Origin: Kribbella flavida DSM 17836
Lineage (GTDB): Bacteria > Actinomycetota > Actinomycetes > Propionibacteriales > Kribbellaceae
Assembly (NCBI RefSeq): GCF_000024345.1
Contig: NC_013729.1
Coordinates: forward strand, 806,001-870,000
Reading direction: 5' to 3'
Length of the DNA stretch: 64,000 bases
The position numbers were made by a program, and so were the translations under genes. Shown here piece after piece: positions 50,244-59,346 of the stretch; the stretch's first letter is position 1; each line of letters starts with the position of its first letter. The notes beneath the pieces are model-generated. The model did not search any database. It was not told where the DNA came from and saw only the letters and a program-made list of their open reading frames with translations.

Positions 50244-51182
50244 TTGATCGCCGGCCTGCCGCCCGGACCGGCGGTCTGGTGCTCGGGCCTGCACAAGCGC
50301 TACGGCAAGCGGACCGCCGTCGAGGACGTCTCGCTGGAGGTCGGGCGCGGCGAGATCGTCGGCCTGCTCGGCCCGAACGGCGCCGGCAAGACCACGGTGA
50401 TCAAGATGCTGCTCGGCCTGGTCCGCCCCGACGCCGGCGAGGTGCTGCTGCTCGGCCGCCCTGCCACCGATCCGGCCGCCCGGGTTGCCGTCGGCTACCT
50501 GCCGGAACTCTTCCGCTACCAGCCCTGGCTCACCGCGGCGGAGGTGCTGACCCTGCACGTACGACTCGCGGGCCTCGCCGTCCCGAAGCAGGAGCAGCTC
50601 GACTGCCTGGACCTCGTCGGCCTCGGCGAGCGCGCCGGTGACCGTGTCGGCGGCTTCTCGAAAGGCATGCAGCAACGCCTCGGCCTCGCCGTCGCCCTGG
50701 TTGCCCGTCCGCAGTTCGTCATCCTGGACGAACCGACCAGCGCCCTGGATCCGCTCGGCCGCGCCGACGTCCGCGACATCGTCCTGGACCTGAAGTCGCG
50801 CGGTGTCGCGGTCCTGCTCAACTCGCACCTGATCGGCGAGGTGGAACGCGTCTGCGACCGCGTCGTCATCCTCGACCGGGGCCGCGTCGCCACCGCGGGC
50901 ACCCTCACCGAACTGCTCGGCCAGCGCGAGCTCCGGCTGCACCTGACCGCGCTGTCCCCGGCCGCCGATGCGTTGCTCGTGGCAACTGGTGTCGTTGAGC
51001 GAGCGGGCGACTTCTACACCGTCCTGCTGCCCGCTGACGACGACGGCAGCTCCGTCCCCGCCCTGATCAGCGAGCTGGTTGCCCTCGACGTGCAGGTCCA
51101 CGCGGTCGAACCCGCCCGGATCAGCCTCGAGGAACGCCTGCTCGGCATCTTGCGCACCGGCCAGTCAGGAGTCGATCGATGA
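50244..51182 (+). CDS. ABC transporter ATP-binding protein
   Basis: A 312-residue ABC-2 type ATPase of the CcmA/NatA group. Walker A is GPNGAGKTT, the signature is GGFSKGMQQRLGLA, Walker B is FVILDEPTSALDPLG, and the H-loop lies at NSHLIGEVE. The C-terminal ~80 residues are a regulatory tail. TTG 50244 is the only plausible start; the frame is open upstream to the preceding stop but has no ATG or GTG. The stop overlaps the permease ATG by four bases (ATGA). The exported substrate is unknown. Confidence 0.9.
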   Translation: MIAGLPPGPAVWCSGLHKRYGKRTAVEDVSLEVGRGEIVGLLGPNGAGKTTVIKMLLGLVRPDAGEVLLLGRPATDPAARVAVGYLPELFRYQPWLTAAEVLTLHVRLAGLAVPKQEQLDCLDLVGLGERAGDRVGGFSKGMQQRLGLAVALVARPQFVILDEPTSALDPLGRADVRDIVLDLKSRGVAVLLNSHLIGEVERVCDRVVILDRGRVATAGTLTELLGQRELRLHLTALSPAADALLVATGVVERAGDFYTVLLPADDDGSSVPALISELVALDVQVHAVEPARISLEERLLGILRTGQSGVDR

Positions 51183-52036
51183 GCACGGCCCGAACAGTCC
51201 TCACCGTCACCGCCCTCACCCTGCGCGAGGCGTCCCGCGGACGGGTGCTGCTCGCCCTCGGCGCTCTCACCGTTGTCCTGCTCGCCCTCAGCGCCTGGGG
51301 CTTCTCCCGCCTGGCCGCCGAGTCGGGCGGCACGCTCACCAGCGGCGAAGCCCGGCTGACAGCGTCCATCCTGCTCAATCTGGTGATGTTCGGCTTCAGC
51401 CTGATCGCGGCGCTCGGCACCGCCTTCCTCACCGGCCCCACCCTGGCCGGCGAGACCGAGTCCGGCATCGCGCTTTCCGTCCTGGCCCGCCCCGTCCGCC
51501 GATCCGCTTTCCTGCTGGGCAAATGGCTGGGACTGGTTGCCTTCGGCAGCGGGTTCGGCGCACTGGCGGGACTGGCTCAGTGCCTCGTCGTCTGGGCGAC
51601 AGTCGGCTACTGGCCTCCCAACCCGGCCGCAGCTCTGGCCCTGCTGGCCGCCCAAACCACTGTCCTGCTGACCCTCGCCGTGCTGCTCTCCACCGCCATC
51701 TCCCCGATGGCCTCCGGAGTAGTTGCCGTAGGCCTCTTCGGCACCACGTGGGTGGCCGGCGTCGTGGGCGGCCTGGGAGCCTCCCTCGGCAACGAGGCCG
51801 TGGCCCGTGTCGGCACTGTGTCCCGCATGCTGCTGCCCACCGACGGCCTGTGGCGCGGCGCCATGCACGGCTTCCAGGACCCTTCGGCCCTGGTCCAGTT
51901 CGGAGGGCCCGACTCCCAGGCCTTTCCCTTCCTCAGCGTGGCCTCCTTGACCCCGGCCTATCTCGCCTGGGCCGCGCTCTGGACCGCGATGATCGGGACC
52001 TTGGCCGCCCTCTCCTACACCCGCAAGGACCTCTGA
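51179..52036 (+). CDS. ABC-2 type transporter permease
   Basis: A 285-residue membrane protein with about six helices, among them LLALGALTVVLLALSAWGF, ILLNLVMFGFSLIAALGTAFL and VLLTLAVLLSTAISP. The amphipathic N-terminal helix (ALTLREASRGRVLL) is typical of ABC-2 permeases. It pairs with the ATPase just upstream, with which it shares a 4-base overlap, to form an exporter. The 52047-52072 hairpin ends the unit. Confidence 0.9.
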   Translation: MSTARTVLTVTALTLREASRGRVLLALGALTVVLLALSAWGFSRLAAESGGTLTSGEARLTASILLNLVMFGFSLIAALGTAFLTGPTLAGETESGIALSVLARPVRRSAFLLGKWLGLVAFGSGFGALAGLAQCLVVWATVGYWPPNPAAALALLAAQTTVLLTLAVLLSTAISPMASGVVAVGLFGTTWVAGVVGGLGASLGNEAVARVGTVSRMLLPTDGLWRGAMHGFQDPSALVQFGGPDSQAFPFLSVASLTPAYLAWAALWTAMIGTLAALSYTRKDL

Positions 52037-52046
52037 GACCTGCTCC

Positions 52047-52072
52047 GCCCCGCAGGAATCCGGATGCGGGGC
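52047..52072 (+). terminator. Hairpin terminator after the ABC-2 permease
   Basis: GCCCCGCA (52047-52054) and TGCGGGGC (52065-52072) form an 8-bp stem with a 10-base loop, 11 bases after the permease stop. It separates the exporter from the ABC-F leader. Confidence 0.65.
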
Positions 52073-52103
52073 GCAGGGCAGGTGCTTTAACCTGGTGAAC
52101 GTG

Positions 52104-52127
52104 ATGCAGCAACTCCTGTTCCTCTGA
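52104..52127 (+). CDS. Seven-codon leader peptide of the ABC-F gene
   Basis: ATG-CAG-CAA-CTC-CTG-TTC-CTC-TGA encodes M-Q-Q-L-L-F-L, 87 bases ahead of the ABC-F start. A GTG sits just before the ATG, and a TAACCT -10-like element lies 7 bases before it (52088-52093), so the peptide may be translated leaderless. Short leaders that stall drug-bound ribosomes control many ABC-F resistance genes. Confidence 0.6.
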   Translation: MQQLLFL

Positions 52128-52142
52128 GGGACGACGCCTCCA

Positions 52143-52167
52143 CCGGTACTGCGAACCGCAGTACCGG
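52143..52167 (+). promoter_or_regulatory. Attenuator hairpin in the ABC-F leader
   Basis: CCGGTACTGCG (52143-52153) and CGCAGTACCGG (52157-52167) form a perfect 11-bp stem with a 3-base loop, shortly after the leader-peptide stop. A T-containing stretch follows. A stalled ribosome on the leader could stop this hairpin from forming. In addition, CCTCC at 52137-52141 is complementary to the GGAGG ribosome binding site of the ABC-F gene (52199-52203). Confidence 0.65.
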
Positions 52168-52213
52168 AATTCGTCCTTCCTGCTCATCACCTCTCGCTGG
52201 AGGCAGTTCCTTC

Positions 52214-53815
<1,602 letters not shown>

Positions 53816-53820
53816 ACCCC

Positions 53821-53877
53821 GCGGCGACATGTCGTTGCCGTGACTCCTTTCGGGCGTCACAGCCGGCATGTCGCCGC
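53821..53877. terminator. Nested inverted repeat after the ABC-F gene
   Basis: Outer arms GCGGCGACATG (53821-53831) and CATGTCGCCGC (53867-53877) are perfect, and an inner dyad GTGAC/GTCAC (53840-53844, 53856-53860) lies within. It sits between the ABC-F stop and the convergent membrane-protein gene. Confidence 0.65.
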
Positions 53878-53929
53878 CGAGGTTGACCTGGCCCTGACCG
53901 GCTCGATCTCGTGGGACGGCTCGAACGGG

Positions 53930-54478
53930 TCAGTCGAGCATCCGCCGCAGGAATCCCTTGTGGACCTCGCTGGCCCGCTGCTGCTCGCCTGCGAAGGCGC
54001 TGACGATCACCAGCGCACCCGTCACCGCCGGCACCGCCCACTGCATGACCGCCAGCCGCCGCTGCGCCGCCGCGACATCACTCGGCGTAGTCGCTGCGGG
54101 CTCGGTCCCGGACTCCGCCGGCACGTCGGTCTGGGCCGACACCTTCTTCCCCAGCGCCCGGCTGTACGCCGTGGCCCCCAGCGCGACGACCGTCAGCGCC
54201 GTCTTCACCAGCACCATCGACGCCACCCCGCGCTGCCCCGACACTCGCGGAGCATTGCCCGCCAACTGCCCGACCGACCCCACCAGGTGAGAACCGATCG
54301 CAGCGGCGTTGACCGGCGTCCACCGATCCCACCCGACGTTGGCCACAGCCCCCGTCCCACGATCACTGTCGGCCTGGGAGGCCGCGGCGTTCAATGCGAC
54401 CGCGTTCGCCAACGTCCCCCCGAACCAAGCCGCCAGTCCCACATCATGCATCGACCGAGCCAACGTATTCCGAGCCAT
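53930..54478 (-). CDS. Small membrane protein, unknown function
   Basis: A 182-residue protein with about four hydrophobic segments (VGLAAWFGGTLANAVAL, AAIGSHLVGSVGQLAG, MVLVKTALTVVALGATAYS, MQWAVPAVTGALVIVSAFAG) and an acidic loop between the last two. The ending GEQQRASEVHKGFLRRMLD is basic. Homologues in actinobacteria are annotated as membrane proteins of unknown role. ATG 54478 has AAGGAG 7 bases upstream. Monocistronic. Confidence 0.85.
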   Translation of the reverse strand: MARNTLARSMHDVGLAAWFGGTLANAVALNAAASQADSDRGTGAVANVGWDRWTPVNAAAIGSHLVGSVGQLAGNAPRVSGQRGVASMVLVKTALTVVALGATAYSRALGKKVSAQTDVPAESGTEPAATTPSDVAAAQRRLAVMQWAVPAVTGALVIVSAFAGEQQRASEVHKGFLRRMLD

Positions 54479-54574
54479 CAGAGTCTCCTTCGTAGAGCAC
54501 GTCCGACGGCGGTACCCCTCAACAGCCCCCGTAACCGCGATCGCTCCGGCCAGTACGACGCGACGTCGGCCGGG

Positions 54575-55324
54575 CTACGCCTGCTTGTGACCGACGAGGT
54601 ACAGATGGGGCAGGTCCTCGGGTGGTTCCGGAAGCGGGGTCAAGAGGTCGTCCGGGCTGGCCACGTAGCTGTCGACCCATCCGGTGTCGGCCATCAGGGA
54701 CAGGACCCGGTCGACGGGGACGACGATGTTCGTCATGGTGGTCTCGAACCGGTCGTACCGGCCGTCCGCGGCCTGGACGACGCCCGAGATGCGGTAGAAG
54801 CCCAAGCCCGCGGCCTCGTTCAGCGCACCCCGGAACAGCAGGATGGCTTCCTCGGTATCGCGGATCTGGACCTTGTTCATCCCGCGCAGCCCCTCGACGG
54901 TGGCGATGTCGAAGGCGAACAACCCGCCAGGGGCCGTCGCGCGGTAGACGCAGCCGAGGTACGCCGCGACCCGGTCGAGGTCGTCCAGGTGGTTCGGGAT
55001 GTCGTAGGTCGACACGACGACGGGGAACTGCTCGTCCATGGTGAAGTCCGCGGCGTCCGCCTCGTACAGTGCCGGGCCGTCCCCGAGCCTGGCCCGGGCC
55101 AGCGCCAGCATGGCCGGCGAGCGGTCGATGCCGGTGACGCCGAAACCGGCCTGCAGGAAGTGTTCGGCCACGATGCCCGTGCCGCAGCCGACGTCCAGGA
55201 CCCGGCGGGCCTGCGGCGCGGCACTCCGGACGAGCTTCAGCAGCGCCTTCGCCGACTTGTTCGGGTACGGGTGCCAGAAGCGGTCGTAGGCCTGGGCGAA
55301 ACCTTCGACGTATCCCTCGTTCAT
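54575..55324 (-). CDS. SAM-dependent methyltransferase (class I)
   Basis: A 249-residue methyltransferase. Motif I is RVLDVGCGTGIVAEHFLQAG (residues ~41-60), motif II FGVTGIDRSPAMLALAR, and the active-site segment VVVSTYDIPNHLDD. The acceptor is unknown. ATG 55324 overlaps the stop of the MFS gene by four bases (ATGA), so it is the last gene of a coupled three-gene unit. A shared role with the exporter and the PLP enzyme, such as tailoring and export of a small amino compound, is inference. Confidence 0.9.
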   Translation of the reverse strand: MNEGYVEGFAQAYDRFWHPYPNKSAKALLKLVRSAAPQARRVLDVGCGTGIVAEHFLQAGFGVTGIDRSPAMLALARARLGDGPALYEADAADFTMDEQFPVVVSTYDIPNHLDDLDRVAAYLGCVYRATAPGGLFAFDIATVEGLRGMNKVQIRDTEEAILLFRGALNEAAGLGFYRISGVVQAADGRYDRFETTMTNIVVPVDRVLSLMADTGWVDSYVASPDDLLTPLPEPPEDLPHLYLVGHKQA

Positions 55325-56553
55325 GACTGGACTCCAGGGTGTGGGCGGGGCGGGTGGTGCCGGACTGCGGGATGGGCGAGCGCGCCGGCTGCGGCGAGCA
55401 GCATGAGGCCGCCGAACAGCAGCAGGCCGACGGCCGGACCGAACTGGACGGCCACGTGGCCGGCGACCAGCGCTCCGGCGGGTTTCAGCGACGACGAGAC
55501 CAGGTACTCGTACGAGCTGACCCGCGACAGCGCGTCCGCGGGCACCTCGGTCTGCATGATCGTGTCCCAGAGGACACCGAAGATGTCCATCGCGATGCCC
55601 GCGCCGAAGGCCGCGAGCACGACCAGGGGCAGCGGGGCGACGAAGCCGAGAGCGAGCAGCGGCAGCGCCAGCGCAGGGGTGAACAGGATCGCCACGGGCA
55701 GCGGCCGCCGCGGCTTGAACTTGATCGCGACGGCGACGCCGACCAGCATGCCGGCGGCGTAGCCGGCCAGCACCAGTGACCAGGCCATCGCGCCGCCGAG
55801 CCGGTCTCTGGCCAGGACCGGGCCGAGCACCCCCAGAGCGGCCGTCGATGCCGCGTTGATCACCCCCGCCGCCGCCACGGTGGACCACAGCCAGGGACGG
55901 CTCGCGAACTCGCGCCAGCCGACGCGGAGATCGCCGCGCAGGTCGCGGCGGTTCGCGCGGACCGAGGCCGGCAACCGGAGCGCACTCAACAGGCCGGCGG
56001 CGACGAGGTAGGTCGCGGCGTCGAACGCCAGTGCCACACCCGGCCCGAGCCAAGCCACGGTCGCCCCGGCGGCGACCACACCGCTGATCCGAGCCGAGTT
56101 CGTGCCGAGTCTCAGCAACCCGTTGGCCTTCTGCAGCGAGTCGCCCGGCACTGTCTCGACGACCGCGCCGGTCAGTGAGGGCAGGAGCAGAGCGGATGCC
56201 GCGCCGGCGACAAAGGCGGCCGCGCACAGCATCACGATCGGGGCCCACCCGGTCAGGATCATCGCCGCCAAGCCGGCGTACGCCGTACCGGACAGCAGCT
56301 CGGCGCTCACCAGCACGCGATACCTGGAGAACCGGTCGCCGACCACCCCGCCCAGCAGCAACAGTCCGAGCTGAGGAACACCTTGCGCCGCCAGCACCAC
56401 GCCGAGCGTCGTGGGGGTGGTGCCCGGCAGCGCAAGTACCCCGAACGCCAGGGCGATCGGGCCGAACGCGTTGCCGAGCACCGACACCGTCCGGGCGCTG
56501 AAGAACAGCCAGAACCGGGCCGGCACCGTCCTACTCGCGGTCAGGCCGGCCAC
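55321..56553 (-). CDS. MFS transporter (drug:H+ antiporter type)
   Basis: A 410-residue membrane protein with about 12 helices. The loop GDRFSRYRVLVSAE between helices 2 and 3 is the MFS motif A, and the N-terminal FWLFFSARTVSVLGNAFGPIALAF matches the MFS_3/Bcr-like exporter group. GTG 56553 lies inside the end of the upstream PLP-enzyme gene (23-base overlap). The last residues overlap the methyltransferase start. Substrate unknown; export is likely. Confidence 0.9.
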   Translation of the reverse strand: MAGLTASRTVPARFWLFFSARTVSVLGNAFGPIALAFGVLALPGTTPTTLGVVLAAQGVPQLGLLLLGGVVGDRFSRYRVLVSAELLSGTAYAGLAAMILTGWAPIVMLCAAAFVAGAASALLLPSLTGAVVETVPGDSLQKANGLLRLGTNSARISGVVAAGATVAWLGPGVALAFDAATYLVAAGLLSALRLPASVRANRRDLRGDLRVGWREFASRPWLWSTVAAAGVINAASTAALGVLGPVLARDRLGGAMAWSLVLAGYAAGMLVGVAVAIKFKPRRPLPVAILFTPALALPLLALGFVAPLPLVVLAAFGAGIAMDIFGVLWDTIMQTEVPADALSRVSSYEYLVSSSLKPAGALVAGHVAVQFGPAVGLLLFGGLMLLAAAGALAHPAVRHHPPRPHPGVQS

Positions 56554-57472
56554 GGGGCAGCCATCGATCGACAGGTACGCCGCCGTCCAGCACGGTGATC
56601 TCGACCTTGCTGCGCATCAGGTTGCGAGCCAGCGGGCAGACGTGTCCAGGCAGCAGCCGGCCGTCAGCCGGCACCGCGATCACCTCAGGAGCCCAGGGCT
56701 GGCCGCAGTCGTCGAGCAGCTCGGCATGCTCGGTCGCGACGCTGATGGCGACGTCCGCGACGTCGCAGGCGCCGGCCGCGGCGAGTCCGCCGTCCAGGGT
56801 CGCGTACGCGCCGGCCACGATCTCGGTGATGCCCTCGACCTCCAGCGCTCCGGAAGCGGTCGGGGTGCCGCCGATGCTGACCACGGGGCAGTCGATACCT
56901 TCCGCCCGGATCGATGCCGCGGCCGCGACCAGCTGCTCGGCGTACCGCCGTCCGAGCGTCGCGCAGTCGGCGATGTCCGCCACCGTCTCCGGCCCGTGGT
57001 ATCCCGTCACACCGTCCAGGCGTACGCCGGCGGTCTCGTGGGCCAGGCGGGCCAGCGGAAGAACATCGGCCGCGGGGGTGTGGCGCAGATCGATCCGGAC
57101 GCCGACCTGGGTGCTCGCCGCGGCCGCCAGCCGGGCCGTTCCGGTGATCGTCTCCGCGCTGTCGACATGAATGCCGAAACGCTCGATCTCCTGGGCGGCT
57201 CCGACGTACAGCTTCCAGCGCCAGTCCTCCCGCCACGGCCACGCGACGACGACGTCGGTCACCCCGGCCGCGGCGAGTTCGCGCGCCGCCTCCACGGTGT
57301 GCACGGACGCACCCACCGCCCCGGCCGCGACCTGCCGACTCATCAGCTCGACCGTGCGATGCGCCTTGAGATGCGCTCGGGTCACCCGTCCCGCAGCCTC
57401 CACCTGTTGATGGAACCGGCGGATGTTTCGATCGAGCCGCCGTACGTCGACGGCCACCGGCAGTACAGGCAT
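56531..57472 (-). CDS. DSD1/D-threonine aldolase-like PLP enzyme
   Basis: A 313-residue fold-III (alanine racemase-type) PLP enzyme. The PLP lysine is probably Lys36 in RAHLKAHRT, and the C-terminal zinc site His277-x-Cys279 in PGHVCPLARN is the mark of D-serine dehydratase/D-threonine aldolase enzymes. Family length is 360-400, so it is somewhat short. It probably acts on a D-amino or beta-hydroxy amino acid, giving a keto acid or aldehyde. ATG 57472 is chosen because the domain starts there. It heads the three-gene unit with MFS and methyltransferase, and is divergent from a GNAT gene; the 270 bases between hold nothing else that I recognise. Confidence 0.85.
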   Translation of the reverse strand: MPVLPVAVDVRRLDRNIRRFHQQVEAAGRVTRAHLKAHRTVELMSRQVAAGAVGASVHTVEAARELAAAGVTDVVVAWPWREDWRWKLYVGAAQEIERFGIHVDSAETITGTARLAAAASTQVGVRIDLRHTPAADVLPLARLAHETAGVRLDGVTGYHGPETVADIADCATLGRRYAEQLVAAAASIRAEGIDCPVVSIGGTPTASGALEVEGITEIVAGAYATLDGGLAAAGACDVADVAISVATEHAELLDDCGQPWAPEVIAVPADGRLLPGHVCPLARNLMRSKVEITVLDGGVPVDRWLPRGRPDRE

Positions 57473-57742
57473 CGGTCCTCGCACACACTCCACGGCTGCA
57501 ACGGATCCCGCTGCAGCGACGACGCGCCCGACACCACACAGGCATCGGGCGCACCGTACTTTTCGGATGTTCGGGCGGTCAGCTCTCTTCTGGCGGGTCG
57601 ATGCAGCGCATGACGCTCCCTCCCTTGCTCCGTGGGGCGGAGCATCGGAGTCTAGGCGACCGAACTCGCCGCCGTAAGACCTCGCGGTCCTCGGTTTCAA
57701 ATTAGCTACAGATGCGAATCTGTCGCAGGTAGAGTCGTTCGA

Positions 57743-58285
57743 ATGGAGCTCACCACAGTCACGGGAACTGATGCCCTGCTGCATGCCGACCGCCTGGACG
57801 AGCTGTACCGCGACGTGTTCGGCGCGCCTCCGTGGAACGAAAAACCGGCCGAGCTCGACGCCTTCGCCGGGCGGCTGGAGGAGAACGCCGCCCGGCCCGG
57901 CTTCCGGCTCGTCACCGCGGTCGTCGGCGGCACGGTGCGCGGATTCGGCGCCGGGTGGCCGACGGTGGCGCCGTTTCGCCGTGATCGCGCCTACGGCACG
58001 GTCTTCGACGAACTCGGCGCGGACCAGGTCGACCGCCACCTCGTCGGCGCCTTCGAGGTCGACGAACTGGCGGTACATCCCGCGAGCCAAGGCCTCGGCA
58101 TCGGACGTGCCGTGCTGACCACCTTGTGCGCCGGTGAGCCGTCCTGGCTGCTCACGTCGCACCAGGCCGTGGACACCGTGGCGTTCTACCGCCGCGTCGG
58201 CTGGCAGGAGCTGCCGTCCCAGGTCCCGGAGCCGCGGCTGGCGGTGTTCGTCAGTCCCAGGGCTGCCGGACAAGACGTGGGGTAG
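57743..58285 (+). CDS. GNAT family N-acetyltransferase
   Basis: A 180-residue GNAT protein. The acetyl-CoA loop reads VDELAVHPASQGLGIGRAVLTTL (Q-G-L-G-I-G-R), and the closing strand is VDTVAFYRRVGWQELP. The N-terminal part includes a helix with LDELYRDVFGAPPWNE. The acceptor is unknown. ATG 57743 starts the fold. It lies 12 bases before the APH-like gene and may be co-transcribed with it. Confidence 0.88.
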   Translation: MELTTVTGTDALLHADRLDELYRDVFGAPPWNEKPAELDAFAGRLEENAARPGFRLVTAVVGGTVRGFGAGWPTVAPFRRDRAYGTVFDELGADQVDRHLVGAFEVDELAVHPASQGLGIGRAVLTTLCAGEPSWLLTSHQAVDTVAFYRRVGWQELPSQVPEPRLAVFVSPRAAGQDVG

Positions 58286-58297
58286 CCCGCGCGCTCG

Positions 58298-59236
58298 ATG
58301 TCTGGCCGTGCATTGCTGAACGATACTTGGGCGGTGGTGACAACCCCTCGCCCGATCGTCGACGCGGTGGTGCGGTCGGTCTGCGGCCGCGCCGTCGAGC
58401 GCCTCGTTCCCCTCGCCGGTGGCGGGCTGAACGAGACCTACCGCGCCGAGTTCGCCGGCGATGTCGCTGTGGTCGTCCGGATCGCGCGTCGGCCCACGCC
58501 GTGGTTCATCGACGAGGCGCACCTCATGGCGCAGGCGGCCGCAGCAGGCGTACCGACAGCCCAGGTACTCGGCCTCGAGCACCTGGACCACGACGGCGAG
58601 CCGCTGTCGTTCTCGATCCAGCAGTTCCTACCGGGCCGGTCGCTCGAAGAGCTCAGCGGCGAACTGCCCGCCTTTGCTCTCGAGCGGGTGGTCGCGGAGG
58701 CCGGTGAAATCCTGGCACGTGTGCACAGCGTGGTCCCGGACGACCAGCGGGGCATCCAGCACGAGCTGCGGTTGCCCGACGAGCACGAAGTCGCCCGGGT
58801 CGCACGCATCGTCGCGACGGCACTCGGCCCGGCGGCGGCCGCGGTCGTCGAGCGTGGCGCCAACTTCCTGCGCCAAGAGGTGACGACCCGGACGGCGCCC
58901 CCGATCTCGCTCGTGCACGGCGACTTCTGCCCGAAAAACCTGCTGATCCACGACGGGACGGTCGCCGGTTTCATCGACTGGGAGTTCGCCGGCCCCGCTT
59001 CGCCGGCCTACGACTTCGCGCAATGGGAGGTCGATGCCGGCGAACCCTTGCACGACCGAGTGGACCTGGTACGCCGCGGGTACGCACGGGTCGCTGATCC
59101 CGGGACGGCCGACGCCGGGTGGACGCCGGCCTTCGCGGTCGACTGGTCACTCGAGAAGCTCGGCTGGACGAACCCCGCTGCACCGGCACAGTTCCGGCGC
59201 TGCGTGGACGTGATCGCCCGCTACACGGTCTGTTGA
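58298..59236 (+). CDS. Aminoglycoside phosphotransferase (APH)-family kinase
   Basis: A 312-residue APH/choline-kinase-fold protein. The nucleotide loop is GGGLNETYRAEF, the catalytic loop HGDFCPKNLLIHDG (with the Brenner H-G-D-x-x-x-x-N), and the metal-binding DFG equivalent IDWEFA. All catalytic residues are intact. Such enzymes phosphorylate aminoglycosides, homoserine or other hydroxyl substrates; specificity is unknown. ATG 58298 is taken as the outer start. GTG 58334 or 58337 is a serious alternative, since the fold begins after it and a GATACT element just upstream could drive a leaderless message. Confidence 0.9.
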   Translation: MSGRALLNDTWAVVTTPRPIVDAVVRSVCGRAVERLVPLAGGGLNETYRAEFAGDVAVVVRIARRPTPWFIDEAHLMAQAAAAGVPTAQVLGLEHLDHDGEPLSFSIQQFLPGRSLEELSGELPAFALERVVAEAGEILARVHSVVPDDQRGIQHELRLPDEHEVARVARIVATALGPAAAAVVERGANFLRQEVTTRTAPPISLVHGDFCPKNLLIHDGTVAGFIDWEFAGPASPAYDFAQWEVDAGEPLHDRVDLVRRGYARVADPGTADAGWTPAFAVDWSLEKLGWTNPAAPAQFRRCVDVIARYTVC

Positions 59237-59346
59237 CCATCGCAGAGCACTCACTCGCCAACCTGCTGACGAATAGATGCCTTACGCAATCATCAACTCA
59301 TGTTCTGCTCTCCACGCCGCGGCGCGGGCGACTGCCTCCGTCGGCG

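Noticed and set aside
57382..57677. Small open frames in the gap between the PLP enzyme and GNAT genes
   Set aside because: No ribosome binding site, no family pattern, and frames exist on both strands over the same bases.
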